NCBI RefSeq assembly: GCF_900128415.1 | Contig: NZ_LT635772.1 | Location: 372,001 to 436,000, forward strand | Length of the DNA stretch: 64,000 nucleotides | Direction of reading: 5' to 3' | DNA from: Anaerococcus mediterraneensis | GTDB lineage: Bacteria > Bacillota > Clostridia > Tissierellales > Peptoniphilaceae | Part shown: one piece after another, positions 25,315 to 33,700 of the stretch | How positions within the stretch are numbered: position 1 is the first letter of the stretch | How the letters are laid out: every line of letters begins with the position of its first letter | Translations under genes and position numbers: made by a program | The notes under the pieces: model-generated | Databases searched by the model: none | What the model was told of the DNA's origin: nothing | What the model saw: the letters and a program-made list of their open reading frames with translations, nothing else

Positions 25315-26733
25315 TTAGTCCCTTCCCATGTGTTCTTCATCCAAAATACCTGGTATGGTCATCTTTTTGTAGTCTAAAATTTTATCTATTTCTTCTTCTG
25401 TCATTATATTTTTTTCAAGGAGCAAGGTCCTAACAGATTTGCCTGTTTTCATTGATTCCTTGGCTACAGAGCTTGCAAGGTCATAGCCAATGTGAGGAGC
25501 AAAAGGTGTTATGATTGCAACAGAGTTTTCTACCTTGAGTCTGAGTTTTTCTTTATCAGCGGTGATACCTTCTATACAATTGACGGTGAGGGTTGCTACT
25601 GCACCTTTTAGGCTGGTTATAGATTGGATCAGGCTATAAAAGATAATTGGTTCAAAGGCATTTAGCTCCATTTGTCCAGCCTCAACAGCCATTGTCACTG
25701 TTAGGTCATTGCCTACAACCAAAAAGGCAACTTGGTTTACAACCTCAGGTATAACTGGGTTGACCTTGCCAGGCATGATTGATGAGCCGGCTTGTTTGGC
25801 AGGCAAGGTAAAATCGCTGATCCCTGTTGTAGGTCCTGATGATAAAAGTCTAAGGTCATTTGCAACCTTGGACAAACTTGTAGCAAAAGTCTTAAGAACT
25901 GATGAAGCAAACAAAAATCCGTCCAAGTTTTGTGTAGCATCTATCAGATCATCTGCCTTTCTAAGGTCAAGCCCTGTGATCTCCCTTAGGAGTTTGTCAA
26001 TATTTTCTACAAACTCATCATCAGCATTTAGACCTGTACCGACAGCTGTACCTCCCAAATTGATTGTAGAAAGCTCTTCTATGGCTTGGTTAAACCTCCT
26101 AAGTCCTCTTTCTACTACTAGGCTGTAGGCCTTAAACTCCTGGCCTAGAGTAATAGGTACTGCATCCTGAAGCTGAGTCCTGCCCATTTTTACATAATCA
26201 TCAAACTCGATTGCCTTTTTATCCAAGGCTTTTATAAGGCCCTCAACCTCGACAGTCAAATCTTTTATATAGCGAATAATAGCAATCTTGCCAGCTGTTG
26301 GGATAACATCATTTGTAGATTGACCCAAATTTACGTGGTCATTTGGGTGGATATATTCATATTTTCCAAGGCTGCCGCCGAGTTTGAGATTGGCAATGTT
26401 TGCTATAACCTCATTGGCATTCATATTAAAAGAAGTACCTGCCCCACCTTGTATAGGGTCAACTATAAAATCGTCTAGATATTTGCCCTCCAAAATCTCA
26501 TCGCAAGCTTCTACTATAGTATCCTTCTTTCTGTCTGACAAGATCCCAACTATATTATTTTGTATAGCGCAGGCTTTTTTGATCTCTACTATGGCCCTGA
26601 TAAAATAAGTATCCATAGCCTTGCCAGTGATCCTAAAATTGTTGTAGGCCCTTAGGGAATTGGCCCCATAATAAGCATCGCTTTTTATATATAATTCTCC
26701 CAAAGAATCTGTCTCGATCCTATAATCTGTCAT
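25315..26733 (-). CDS. aspA: aspartate ammonia-lyase
   Basis: 472 residues. It has the aspartase-type block GGAGTSFNMNANEVIAN, HPNDHVNLGQSTND, and GSSIMPGKVNPVIPE. These agree with AspA, which releases ammonia from L-aspartate to give fumarate. An oddity is GANSLRA near residue 25 where aspartases usually have GIQTLRA. Some change at the active-site edge is possible, so a related amino-acid lyase cannot be excluded. It is the first gene of the cluster and has a good promoter. Confidence 0.86.
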   Translation of the reverse strand: MTDYRIETDSLGELYIKSDAYYGANSLRAYNNFRITGKAMDTYFIRAIVEIKKACAIQNNIVGILSDRKKDTIVEACDEILEGKYLDDFIVDPIQGGAGTSFNMNANEVIANIANLKLGGSLGKYEYIHPNDHVNLGQSTNDVIPTAGKIAIIRYIKDLTVEVEGLIKALDKKAIEFDDYVKMGRTQLQDAVPITLGQEFKAYSLVVERGLRRFNQAIEELSTINLGGTAVGTGLNADDEFVENIDKLLREITGLDLRKADDLIDATQNLDGFLFASSVLKTFATSLSKVANDLRLLSSGPTTGISDFTLPAKQAGSSIMPGKVNPVIPEVVNQVAFLVVGNDLTVTMAVEAGQMELNAFEPIIFYSLIQSITSLKGAVATLTVNCIEGITADKEKLRLKVENSVAIITPFAPHIGYDLASSVAKESMKTGKSVRTLLLEKNIMTEEEIDKILDYKKMTIPGILDEEHMGRD

Positions 26734-26767
26734 AAAAAACTCCTTTAAAAATTAAGTATCTATACCA

Positions 26768-26796
26768 ATTATAAACAATTATGACCAAGCAAGCAA
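26768..26796 (-). promoter_or_regulatory. aspA promoter
   Basis: TTGCTT (26791-26796) and TATAAT (26768-26773) on the minus strand, 17-bp spacer. Confidence 0.6.
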
Positions 26797-26851
26797 ACGA
26801 TTTTCATAAATCATAAAATACTTTTCTACATATTTTAAAGGAGAATTTTTA

Positions 26852-26907
26852 TCAAAAAAAATCTCTACAAAAATAAGACCGGCCTTTGCCAGTCCTATTC
26901 TTGTAGA
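26852..26907 (-). terminator. terminator of the Fur-box surface-protein gene
   Basis: TCTACAA...TTGTAGA encloses AATA/TATT, GAC/GTC and GGC/GCC stems and is followed on the minus strand by eight T. It lies about 125 bp beyond the stop codon. Confidence 0.7.
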
Positions 26908-27031
26908 AATAGTATAGATACTTTTATTAACCCTTATCCCAACTAAGCTGTCTAGAGGAGATATCTATATTTTTTAGGCGAAGATAAGGGATTATAAACT
27001 TATATAAATATTAGAAAGACTTTATTTAATC

Positions 27032-28192
27032 TTAATCATTTCTTTTTTTGCTTGCAAATAAAGCTGTTGAGCTTAGACCCAAAACTGCCATGGCTATTAT
27101 AGATGAGCCCACGCCAGTTTTTGCGTTTTTAGCTGGTGCTTTTTTAGAATTTTCTTCTTTTGTTTGAACTTTTTCTGTACTTTTTGACTTTTCTTCTTTC
27201 TTATTTGCTACTTTTTCTTCATTTTTGTCTTCAGATTTTTTTGTAGCGCTAGATTCTTGATCAACTTTTTCTTTATTGTCTACTTTTTTACCTACTTTTT
27301 TATTATCGGCTGGTTTTTCTTTTGATCCTTCATTTTTTACATAAACAAGGTCACCATTTTCAAAATAAGTACCGTCAGCCAATTTTATAAGGACTATTGG
27401 TTTTATAAATTTGGTGCCTGCAGGTAGGTTTGAAACCTCAACTTCATAGCCATTTTCTATTTCTTTTATTGTATAGGTATTTCTATCAAGTTCAGCCTTT
27501 TTATATTTTGGTGTAGATGATGATACCCCATCAACCTTGGTTGCCTTATAATCATCCTCTGTAACATAGTTTAGTTTTATAAATTTATCATCACTTTCGC
27601 CAATCTTTTTTAGACCCTTGGCGCTTGATTTTATTGTAAATTTATTATTTACAAGACCAACATATTTTTTGTTGTTATGAGGATTTACATTCTCCCTCTT
27701 GCCCAAAACTTCAAAATCAACTAGGGCCTTGTGGGCATAACCTCTAAAAAGTCCCTGTTTTTTGCCATTTACTTTTTTGAATGGGATTTTTTGTATTTCT
27801 TCTAGCTTAGCTTGGTCTATGTCCTCATCAGCCAAAAGCTCTTTGGACCTGGCTATGGATTTTTTGATCTCTTCTTTTGTTTGACCTTCGAAAACTATAG
27901 ATGGATCATCGATAGACTTTTCATCCATAGAGTCTAGGTATTTTTTAAGCTCTGCCTTTGCATCAGCAACTTTTTTATCAAAGGAATATGTATCTTCTGC
28001 CTTATCACTTTCTTTTTCATCTTCTCCCAAGGCTTGTCTAAGGACTTTTTCTATTTCATCATCCTTGTTATCGCTAACTATGCCTTGGTAAGGCTTATCC
28101 TCTTTTGGTTGAGCCTCCTGGGCCTGGGCTGGTATAAAATTAATAGCTAGCAAAAGCGCCAAAGCAAGTGAAACTTTATTTTTTACTTTCAT
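27032..28192 (-). CDS. cell-wall anchored surface protein behind a Fur box
   Basis: 386 residues from the ATG at 28190-28192 (GGAGG upstream). A signal peptide (KVKNKVSLALALLLAINFIPAQAQ) is followed by an acidic helical region, a beta-rich segment of about 130 residues (roughly 140-275) of unrecognised family, a Lys/Glu-rich linker and a sortase-type C-terminus: NAKTG, a hydrophobic stretch and KKRND. The NAKTG signal differs from LPXTG. The upstream Fur box suggests a role in iron or heme acquisition. The beta-rich part has some NEAT-like look, but I cannot assign it. Confidence 0.7.
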   Translation of the reverse strand: MKVKNKVSLALALLLAINFIPAQAQEAQPKEDKPYQGIVSDNKDDEIEKVLRQALGEDEKESDKAEDTYSFDKKVADAKAELKKYLDSMDEKSIDDPSIVFEGQTKEEIKKSIARSKELLADEDIDQAKLEEIQKIPFKKVNGKKQGLFRGYAHKALVDFEVLGKRENVNPHNNKKYVGLVNNKFTIKSSAKGLKKIGESDDKFIKLNYVTEDDYKATKVDGVSSSTPKYKKAELDRNTYTIKEIENGYEVEVSNLPAGTKFIKPIVLIKLADGTYFENGDLVYVKNEGSKEKPADNKKVGKKVDNKEKVDQESSATKKSEDKNEEKVANKKEEKSKSTEKVQTKEENSKKAPAKNAKTGVGSSIIAMAVLGLSSTALFASKKRND

Positions 28193-28311
28193 AATTACCT
28201 CCAAAATTATTGACTTAATTTTATCCCATAAACCTACGCTTTTTTCTTTAATGATAAGTAAAAGACTATAAGATTTATTAGGGAATAATAAATTAAGTTT
28301 CTTTTGACATA

Positions 28312-28340
28312 ATTGTAGCAGAAAAAATCCAACTTGTCAA
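28312..28340 (-). promoter_or_regulatory. promoter of the Fur-box surface-protein gene
   Basis: Perfect TTGACA (28335-28340) and TACAAT (28312-28317) on the minus strand with a 17-bp spacer. Confidence 0.75.
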
Positions 28341-28357
28341 TAATGATTATCACTATC
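28339..28357. promoter_or_regulatory. Fur box
   Basis: AATAATGATTATCACTATC matches the 19-bp Fur consensus GATAATGATAATCATTATC at 16 positions by hand count and touches the -35 hexamer of the surface-protein promoter, where bound Fur would block polymerase. Confidence 0.75.
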
Positions 28358-28403
28358 CTAGTTTGTAAATATTTTTTTACAACTTATCTTTATCCTTAAA
28401 AAA

Positions 28404-28620
28404 AGCTCCCCTAAAGGGAGCACAAACTGTTGACAAAGTTACAAAATCCAAATCCGTTCGGAAGAAATTCAAATTGAAATAATCCGCCCGTAAATCGCAC
28501 TGTTCGAGCGATAGCGAGTTTGCGATTTACGCAGATTTGAAATTTAGAATTCCACAATTTCTGTAGTCGGATAAGCGTTTTTGGATTTTGTCTACGTTCT
28601 GAGCTCCCCAAAGGAAGCTA
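28404..28620. mobile_element. MITE-like element, copy B, inside the nagA terminator
   Basis: Element 28423-28601 (179 bp). The ends (CAAACTGTTGACAAAGTTAC and GTCTACGTTCTG) match copies A and C but the core differs. Flanks AGCTCCCCTAAAGGGAGC (left) and AGCTCCCCAAAGGAAGCT (right) are duplicated halves of a hairpin; the left copy is followed on the minus strand by the terminator T run. Confidence 0.7.
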
Positions 28621-28627
28621 GGATTTG

Positions 28628-29761
28628 TTATTCTTTTTTATAAACTAATTTTCCACCTATATAAGTTTTTTCTAAGTTTAAATCATGGTCTAGGACTATA
28701 AAATCTGCCTCATAGCCTGGTTTTATCTTACCGCAAATATGGTCTATACCCACTGATTTGGCAGGGACTAGGCTTGCCATTTGGATAGCCTCGAAAACAT
28801 TTCCTATATTCCATTCTACTATATTTTTCATCCCATCTTTAAGCTTCAAAATAGATCCTGCAAGATTGCCCCCATCTTTTAGTCTGGCTGTCCCATCGGC
28901 AACTACAACTGGGAGCTCTCCAAGATTGTAGTCTCCATCAGCCATGCCTCCTGCCGCCATACAATCTGTGATTAGAGCTATATTTTCATTGCCCTTGGTC
29001 TTGGATAAAACTTTTATAGCTTCTTTTTCTACATGGTGGCCATCTGCAATTAGTTCTGCAATTGTATCGCTTAAAAACATAGCCCCGACCATGCCTGCCT
29101 GTCTGTGGTGGAGAGGACTCATGCCATTGTAGGCGTGGACAAAGATATTTGCTCCAGCATGGACAGCTGCCATAGCCTGATCAAAACTCGCATCGGAGTG
29201 GCCCAGAGCGACCTTGACCCCAAGGTCTTTGGCTTTTTTTATAAAATCTATAGAGCCAGACCTTTCTGAAGCTATGGCAATTTTTTTGACCAATCCATCT
29301 GAGATTTCAATCCACTCTTTGAGGATTTCTATAGAAGGATCTGTCATGTATTTGCTATTTTGGGCTCCCTTGTATTTTTCTGTAAAAAATGGGCCCTCCA
29401 AGAAAATCCCCCTGACCTTGGCTCCCTCTAGGTTTTTATATTCATCTGCGATTAGCCTAAGGGCCTGGTTGGTTTTTTCTTTAGAATCTGTAAGGGTGGT
29501 TGGCAAGAAACTTGTAACCCCACCTTCTACTATGCCCTTGGAGATAGTATTTAGGCCTCCTTTTTTACAGTCCATAATATCTACCCCACCATAACCGTGG
29601 ATATGGGTATCGACAAGGCCAGGTCCTACATAATAGCCTAGGTAAATATAATCTTCTGGCTCATCTTTTGTAAAAGAAGAGATCTTTCCATCCCTTACTT
29701 CCATAAAATGATTTTCTAAAATCCTATCTTCTAATATAAAATAATCTGCCTTATAAAACAT
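28628..29761 (-). CDS. nagA: N-acetylglucosamine-6-phosphate deacetylase
   Basis: 377 residues from the ATG at 29759-29761, preceded by GGGGAA. Metal and catalytic motifs of NagA are present: DTHIHGYGG, the LEGPFF glutamate, LGHSDA, HAYNGMSPLHHR and TDCMAAGG with the catalytic aspartate. It deacetylates GlcNAc-6-P to glucosamine-6-P, for wall recycling or amino-sugar use. It is the last gene of a TetR-acetyltransferase-small membrane protein-nagA operon. No nagB is visible here. Confidence 0.92.
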   Translation of the reverse strand: MFYKADYFILEDRILENHFMEVRDGKISSFTKDEPEDYIYLGYYVGPGLVDTHIHGYGGVDIMDCKKGGLNTISKGIVEGGVTSFLPTTLTDSKEKTNQALRLIADEYKNLEGAKVRGIFLEGPFFTEKYKGAQNSKYMTDPSIEILKEWIEISDGLVKKIAIASERSGSIDFIKKAKDLGVKVALGHSDASFDQAMAAVHAGANIFVHAYNGMSPLHHRQAGMVGAMFLSDTIAELIADGHHVEKEAIKVLSKTKGNENIALITDCMAAGGMADGDYNLGELPVVVADGTARLKDGGNLAGSILKLKDGMKNIVEWNIGNVFEAIQMASLVPAKSVGIDHICGKIKPGYEADFIVLDHDLNLEKTYIGGKLVYKKE

Positions 29762-29795
29762 AAAGTTTCCCCAATTTCTGTCTTCTAATCTCTTC

Positions 29796-29984
29796 CTAGT
29801 TCTCGTTTGCAGAAAATAATTCTTTCCAAGAACCTTTATTGAAAATCTCAAAAAATGACGCTACCAAAACTATAGCAGCCAAAAGCCTGATAAATATATT
29901 ATCCCTTGTGTCAAGGGCATTAGATGCCACTATGATGCCGGCTATGGCAATTATTTTTTTAAAAATTATTTCTGGCTTTTTCAT
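29796..29984 (-). CDS. small two-helix membrane protein
   Basis: 62 residues with two hydrophobic segments (about 9-22 and 32-47) and a charged start. The ATG overlaps the stop of the upstream acetyltransferase gene (TAATG), which supports it as a real, translationally coupled gene. Family not recognised; nagA follows 34 bp later. Confidence 0.6.
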   Translation of the reverse strand: MKKPEIIFKKIIAIAGIIVASNALDTRDNIFIRLLAAIVLVASFFEIFNKGSWKELFSANEN

Positions 29985-30706
29985 TATGTAATCCTATCTT
30001 TTTTCTCTCCAACAATAAAAGTACCCATCTCAAATCCTGCCCTTGATATGGCATTTATGGACCTTGTATGGGAAAATTGTGTTGTAGCTACTGGTCCTTT
30101 TCCATTTTTATTTATTATTATACCCATTTTATTTATCATACTAGAAGCCAGACCCTTGTATTTTGGATGGTCAGAAAATTTTTCTAGGCCTATTTCCCAG
30201 ACGTATTTGCCTAAACGACTCGACCCACCTAGGCAAATAAGCTTACCACCATCATAAAAAGCCAGTCCAAACCTATCATCATCGTCAAATGTAAAGGCCA
30301 TTTTAGTCTGATTTTTGTAATCTTTTATAGAGTCTTTGCCTATGAAGGAAAAATCAAAGTCATTTTTTTCTACAAAATCGATACCTGGGGTGAAAATCGG
30401 GAAAAAATTGACTATGTCTATCCCAAAGTCTGCCAAGATACTCCTTAGGTTTTTCATGTTTTTTTCCTCGCAGAACCAGGCTATAGGATAGGTTTTATAT
30501 TCTTTTTCTAGTCTTTCTATGAGTTTTTGATTTTCCGACCTTATAAATAAGATACCATGAGATATTAGAAGTGAAAAGTCGTATCGATTGTGAAAAAGAA
30601 AGTCAGCATCCGCCTTATTTGTCACAAAAAACCTGTCTTTTGACTCAAAATCTATCTCTGATAGGGAAAAATCATTTAATATTTGTTTCTTGAAATTTTT
30701 TTCCAT
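29984..30706 (-). CDS. GNAT-like acetyltransferase
   Basis: About 240 residues from the ATG at 30704-30706, eleven bases after the tetR stop; a GTG further upstream would overlap tetR. The C-terminal half has the outline of a GNAT fold: MAFTFDDDDRFGLAFYDGGKLICLGG, WEIGLEKFSDHPKYKGLASSMINKMG resembling motif A, then a late RSINAISRAGFEMGTF helix-strand unit like motif B. The N-terminal part is poorly conserved. Substrate unknown. Confidence 0.65.
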   Translation of the reverse strand: MEKNFKKQILNDFSLSEIDFESKDRFFVTNKADADFLFHNRYDFSLLISHGILFIRSENQKLIERLEKEYKTYPIAWFCEEKNMKNLRSILADFGIDIVNFFPIFTPGIDFVEKNDFDFSFIGKDSIKDYKNQTKMAFTFDDDDRFGLAFYDGGKLICLGGSSRLGKYVWEIGLEKFSDHPKYKGLASSMINKMGIIINKNGKGPVATTQFSHTRSINAISRAGFEMGTFIVGEKKDRIT

Positions 30707-30717
30707 ATTTTCTTCTA

Positions 30718-31281
30718 CTATAAGCCTAAAAATATCCACACCCTAGTTTGGATGGTTGCATCTATATCAAAATCATCTTTTTTATAAATCCATTCCAAAA
30801 GGCTACCTCTGATAATAGCCTTAATAGATTCCTTATAAAATTCACTGGTATATTTATCATCAAGCTCGCCAGAGTCTATGGTTCTTTGGACGATTTTTTT
30901 TAATATATCCCACATATCATGGTCAACCCTTGCAGATAAGTCTTCAGCCAGCCTAGCTCTCATGATAAGAATATTGGCATAATAACCCCACTCTTTTACA
31001 TATGCACCAAAAAGATGTACAAACTTGATTATGGCGTCTTTGTTTGATTTTTCATCTAAGATTTCATTTTCTTTGTCAAAAAAATATAAGTTTAAAACTT
31101 CAAACATATCATCAACAATCTTATCCTTAGATTCGAAATAATGATAAAAAGTACCTATAGATATATTAGCCTGGTCGCATATCTGTTTTATAGATATATT
31201 TTTCAAACCCTGGTCATCAATCATATTTGCTATTACATCAACTATTTGTTTTTTCTTCTCATTTATATATATTTTTTTCAT
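30718..31281 (-). CDS. TetR/AcrR family transcriptional regulator
   Basis: About 187 residues from the ATG at 31279-31281; an alternative in-frame start lies 33 bp upstream and neither has a strong ribosome binding site. The N-terminal HTH reads MIDDQGLKNISIKQICDQANISIGTFYHYFESKDKIVDDMF, the textbook TetR pattern; the C-terminal helical part would bind a ligand. It heads the operon with the acetyltransferase and nagA genes and probably represses its own promoter; a palindrome sits just upstream. Confidence 0.85.
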   Translation of the reverse strand: MKKIYINEKKKQIVDVIANMIDDQGLKNISIKQICDQANISIGTFYHYFESKDKIVDDMFEVLNLYFFDKENEILDEKSNKDAIIKFVHLFGAYVKEWGYYANILIMRARLAEDLSARVDHDMWDILKKIVQRTIDSGELDDKYTSEFYKESIKAIIRGSLLEWIYKKDDFDIDATIQTRVWIFLGL

Positions 31282-31303
31282 CTTCTTATTATAATACTCC
31301 AAG

Positions 31304-31338
31304 AGAAAAAACATACGATATTTCTACCGTATGTTTTA
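31304..31338 (-). terminator. terminator of fumarate-reductase-like gene and possible TetR operator
   Basis: AAAACATACG-GTAGAAATAT-CGTATGTTTT with trailing T on the minus strand ends the upstream gene. The same ACATACG...CGTATGT palindrome lies about 30 bp before the tetR start and could serve as its operator. Confidence 0.65.
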
Positions 31339-31343
31339 AAAAT

Positions 31344-33281
31344 TTATTTTCCAGCTGCTGCTGATTTTCCTGCTATTCTACCATATACAACTGTTTCAGG
31401 TATAGCGTTACCTCCAAGTCTATTTGACCCATGGATACCACCTGTTACCTCACCTGCTGCGTATAGGCCAGGTATAACCTTGCCATTTTTATCCAGAACT
31501 TGTGCATCCTTGCTTATTTCTAGTCCTCCCATGGTGTGGTGGATTGTTGGAACTCTTCTTGATGCGTAGAAAGGTGGCTTGTCAAAAGGATCTTGTAGGA
31601 CTTTTTTGCCAAAGTCATCTTCTTTTTCACCAGCTACAACCTTGTTATAATCATCAACTGTAGCTACTAGGTTTTCTTCTGGAACTCCCATAGCTTTCGC
31701 TAATTCTTCGATTGTATCTCCCTTTACTGCTACGCCCTTCTTAACAAGGTCTCCAATTTCTTCGTTAAAATCATTTTTGACACTTTCATCTGTATATTCG
31801 TGAGCGTCATGTAAAATCCACATTTCTTTTTTGTCTTGTTCCATTAGACCCTGGGTTAGTACATCACGTCTTTGATCTTCTGCAACGAACCTCTTGCCTT
31901 GGTTATTTACAAATAATTGGTTGGCAGCATTTATAGATATATTTCCTTGCATACCACCGGTTTTTGGATCTCCTACTGGCAATAATTGAATCCATTCCAT
32001 GCCTACTAGGTTAGCTCCAGCTTCCTCTCCCATTATGATACCATCACCAGTTGCACTTACTGCGTTTGTAGAGCCAAGTCCTTCTAGCCCTTCCCAATGG
32101 ATACCATATTTTTTGACAAGTTCACTATTTCTAGCAAAACCACCTGTTGCCAAAATTACGCCTTTTTTAGCCTTGGCAATTATTTTATTTCCAGCCTGGT
32201 TAGCTTCAACTCCTACAACTTTTCCATCTTCTATTATTAATTTTTCAGCCTTAGCCTCATACATTATCTCTGCCTTATCGCCAGCCTTGCCTATGTATTC
32301 CATGTAGGCGTCAATTGGACCTGTAACAAGCGGTTTTACAAATTGGTGGGTTCTTGGCCATAGGGCACCTGTTACTGTAAATACTCCATCAACAAATTCT
32401 ACACCCAAATTTTCTAATACGTCGATAGACTTCTCAGCTCCTTGGGTTAGTTGATAAATTAAATCTAGCTTGCCAACATAGTCCCCACCCCTATATGTTT
32501 GTAGGGCATGAAGTTCTGCAGAATCAAAAGTTGTATCCTTGCCAGATTTCTCGTATTCTTCTATTTCTGCTTTAAGCTTATCCATAAGCTCCTTATGAAG
32601 GTCATTTTTTGCATCTTCTTCATAATAAGAACGAGCTGACTCAAATGTATCCTTTCTCATAGGCATTTTGTCTTGTCTCTTAGGGTCAACTGCATTATAC
32701 TGACCACCAGCTATGATTGTAGAACCACCAACAGTTGGCATTTTTTCAAGAACAAGTACACTTGCTCCCTCTTCAAGGGCAGCAACACTTGCTGCTAAAC
32801 CAGAGCCGCCACCGCCAACAACAACTACATCATATTCTTTCTCTATAGTTTGGCCCTCGCCCTGTTTTTCTTCCTTTTCCTTCATAAAATCTTCTGGGTT
32901 TGTACCAGCAGCTTCTAAGGCAGCCTTAACAGCCTCTATAATAGCCTTAGAGGTATAAGTAGCACCAGAAATAGTATCAACATTTAAGCTTTGGTCTTTG
33001 ATAATTGCAGCTGGTATCTGCTCCAAAGCTGGATCTGCAATACCCTTAGTTTCTTTATGCTCTCCTATGGTGATATCCTCTATCTTGCCATCAGCTAGCT
33101 TAACTGATAACTTTAGCTCACCATTAAGACCTTCTCCAACACCTTCAAATACACCAGATACAGAAGACTCTTCTTTTTTATCCTCGCTCTTCACCTCTGA
33201 CGACCCCTTGTCAACCTTGCCACAGCCCGCAAAAAGAACAGACAGGGACAGGATTGCCGCGAACAATTTTTTCCTATTCAT
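31344..33281 (-). CDS. secreted flavinylated fumarate-reductase-like lipoprotein
   Basis: 645 residues. A lipoprotein signal (LFAGC, lipid cysteine at 20) is followed by an FMN-binding domain with the covalent flavinylation motif DTISGAT (threonine about 108). A FAD-binding domain starts YDVVVVGGGGSGLAAS (about 149) and ends GGEVTGGIHGSNRLGG...GRIAGKSAA. This is the layout of extracellular flavocytochrome-like fumarate or related acrylate reductases, flavinylated by ApbE. It would accept electrons at the outer membrane face. The exact substrate is not clear. Two palindromes precede it. Confidence 0.85.
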   Translation of the reverse strand: MNRKKLFAAILSLSVLFAGCGKVDKGSSEVKSEDKKEESSVSGVFEGVGEGLNGELKLSVKLADGKIEDITIGEHKETKGIADPALEQIPAAIIKDQSLNVDTISGATYTSKAIIEAVKAALEAAGTNPEDFMKEKEEKQGEGQTIEKEYDVVVVGGGGSGLAASVAALEEGASVLVLEKMPTVGGSTIIAGGQYNAVDPKRQDKMPMRKDTFESARSYYEEDAKNDLHKELMDKLKAEIEEYEKSGKDTTFDSAELHALQTYRGGDYVGKLDLIYQLTQGAEKSIDVLENLGVEFVDGVFTVTGALWPRTHQFVKPLVTGPIDAYMEYIGKAGDKAEIMYEAKAEKLIIEDGKVVGVEANQAGNKIIAKAKKGVILATGGFARNSELVKKYGIHWEGLEGLGSTNAVSATGDGIIMGEEAGANLVGMEWIQLLPVGDPKTGGMQGNISINAANQLFVNNQGKRFVAEDQRRDVLTQGLMEQDKKEMWILHDAHEYTDESVKNDFNEEIGDLVKKGVAVKGDTIEELAKAMGVPEENLVATVDDYNKVVAGEKEDDFGKKVLQDPFDKPPFYASRRVPTIHHTMGGLEISKDAQVLDKNGKVIPGLYAAGEVTGGIHGSNRLGGNAIPETVVYGRIAGKSAAAGK

Positions 33282-33303
33282 TTTTCCTCCTAGAATATAA
33301 TAA

Positions 33304-33348
33304 TAGAATATTCTACATTATTATTTCATATTGACAAGGTTTTGTCAA
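33304..33348 (-). promoter_or_regulatory. promoter region with two palindromes upstream of the fumarate-reductase-like gene
   Basis: TTGACAA-GGTT-TTGTCAA (33331-33348) and TAGAATATTCTA (33304-33315) are perfect palindromes. On the minus strand TTGTCA and TAGAAT within them make a promoter with a 16-bp spacer, so each palindrome covers one promoter element. Confidence 0.55.
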
Positions 33349-33436
33349 GTGTTTTTATTAAAATATATGAATTTATTTATTTATATACAATTTAAAATCT
33401 AAATCCTATCCTCATTTCTCTAGAAACTGTAGATAT

Positions 33437-33634
33437 TATCTTATAAGTAAAAATAAAATTCAGGCTGTTGACAAGGTTACAAAAATATTCGATTAAAAAA
33501 ATAAAATGTGAATAGCCAACAAACAAATCCCAGATTCGTGGGATTCCTCGTCGAAGCCTATAGCTTCTCTGTCGGAATGACTTTGGATTATATACTTTGT
33601 CTACGTTCTGTATCTTATAAGTAAAAATAAGATT
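33437..33634. mobile_element. MITE-like element, copy C, with 24-bp target duplication
   Basis: Element 33461-33610, 150 bp, in reverse orientation to copy A and equal in length. The flanks 33437-33460 and 33611-33634 are direct repeats differing at one position; the shared text starts TATCTTATAAGTAAAAATAA. It lies upstream of the fumarate-reductase-like promoter. Confidence 0.8.
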
Positions 33635-33658
33635 TCCTTATTGCTAATTAAGTGGACA

Positions 33659-33700
33659 TAAAAAAACCTCCATATTAAAAAATATAGAGGGGTTTTTTTA
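33659..33700. terminator. terminator of uvrA
   Basis: AAAAAACCTC-ATATT-loop-AATAT-GAGGGGTTTTTT, with A and T runs on either side. Confidence 0.8.

Noticed and set aside
31281..31341. Palindrome before tetR as only an operator
   Set aside because: It is followed by a T tract on the minus strand and lies right after the upstream stop codon, so a terminator is the primary reading; operator use is left as a possibility.
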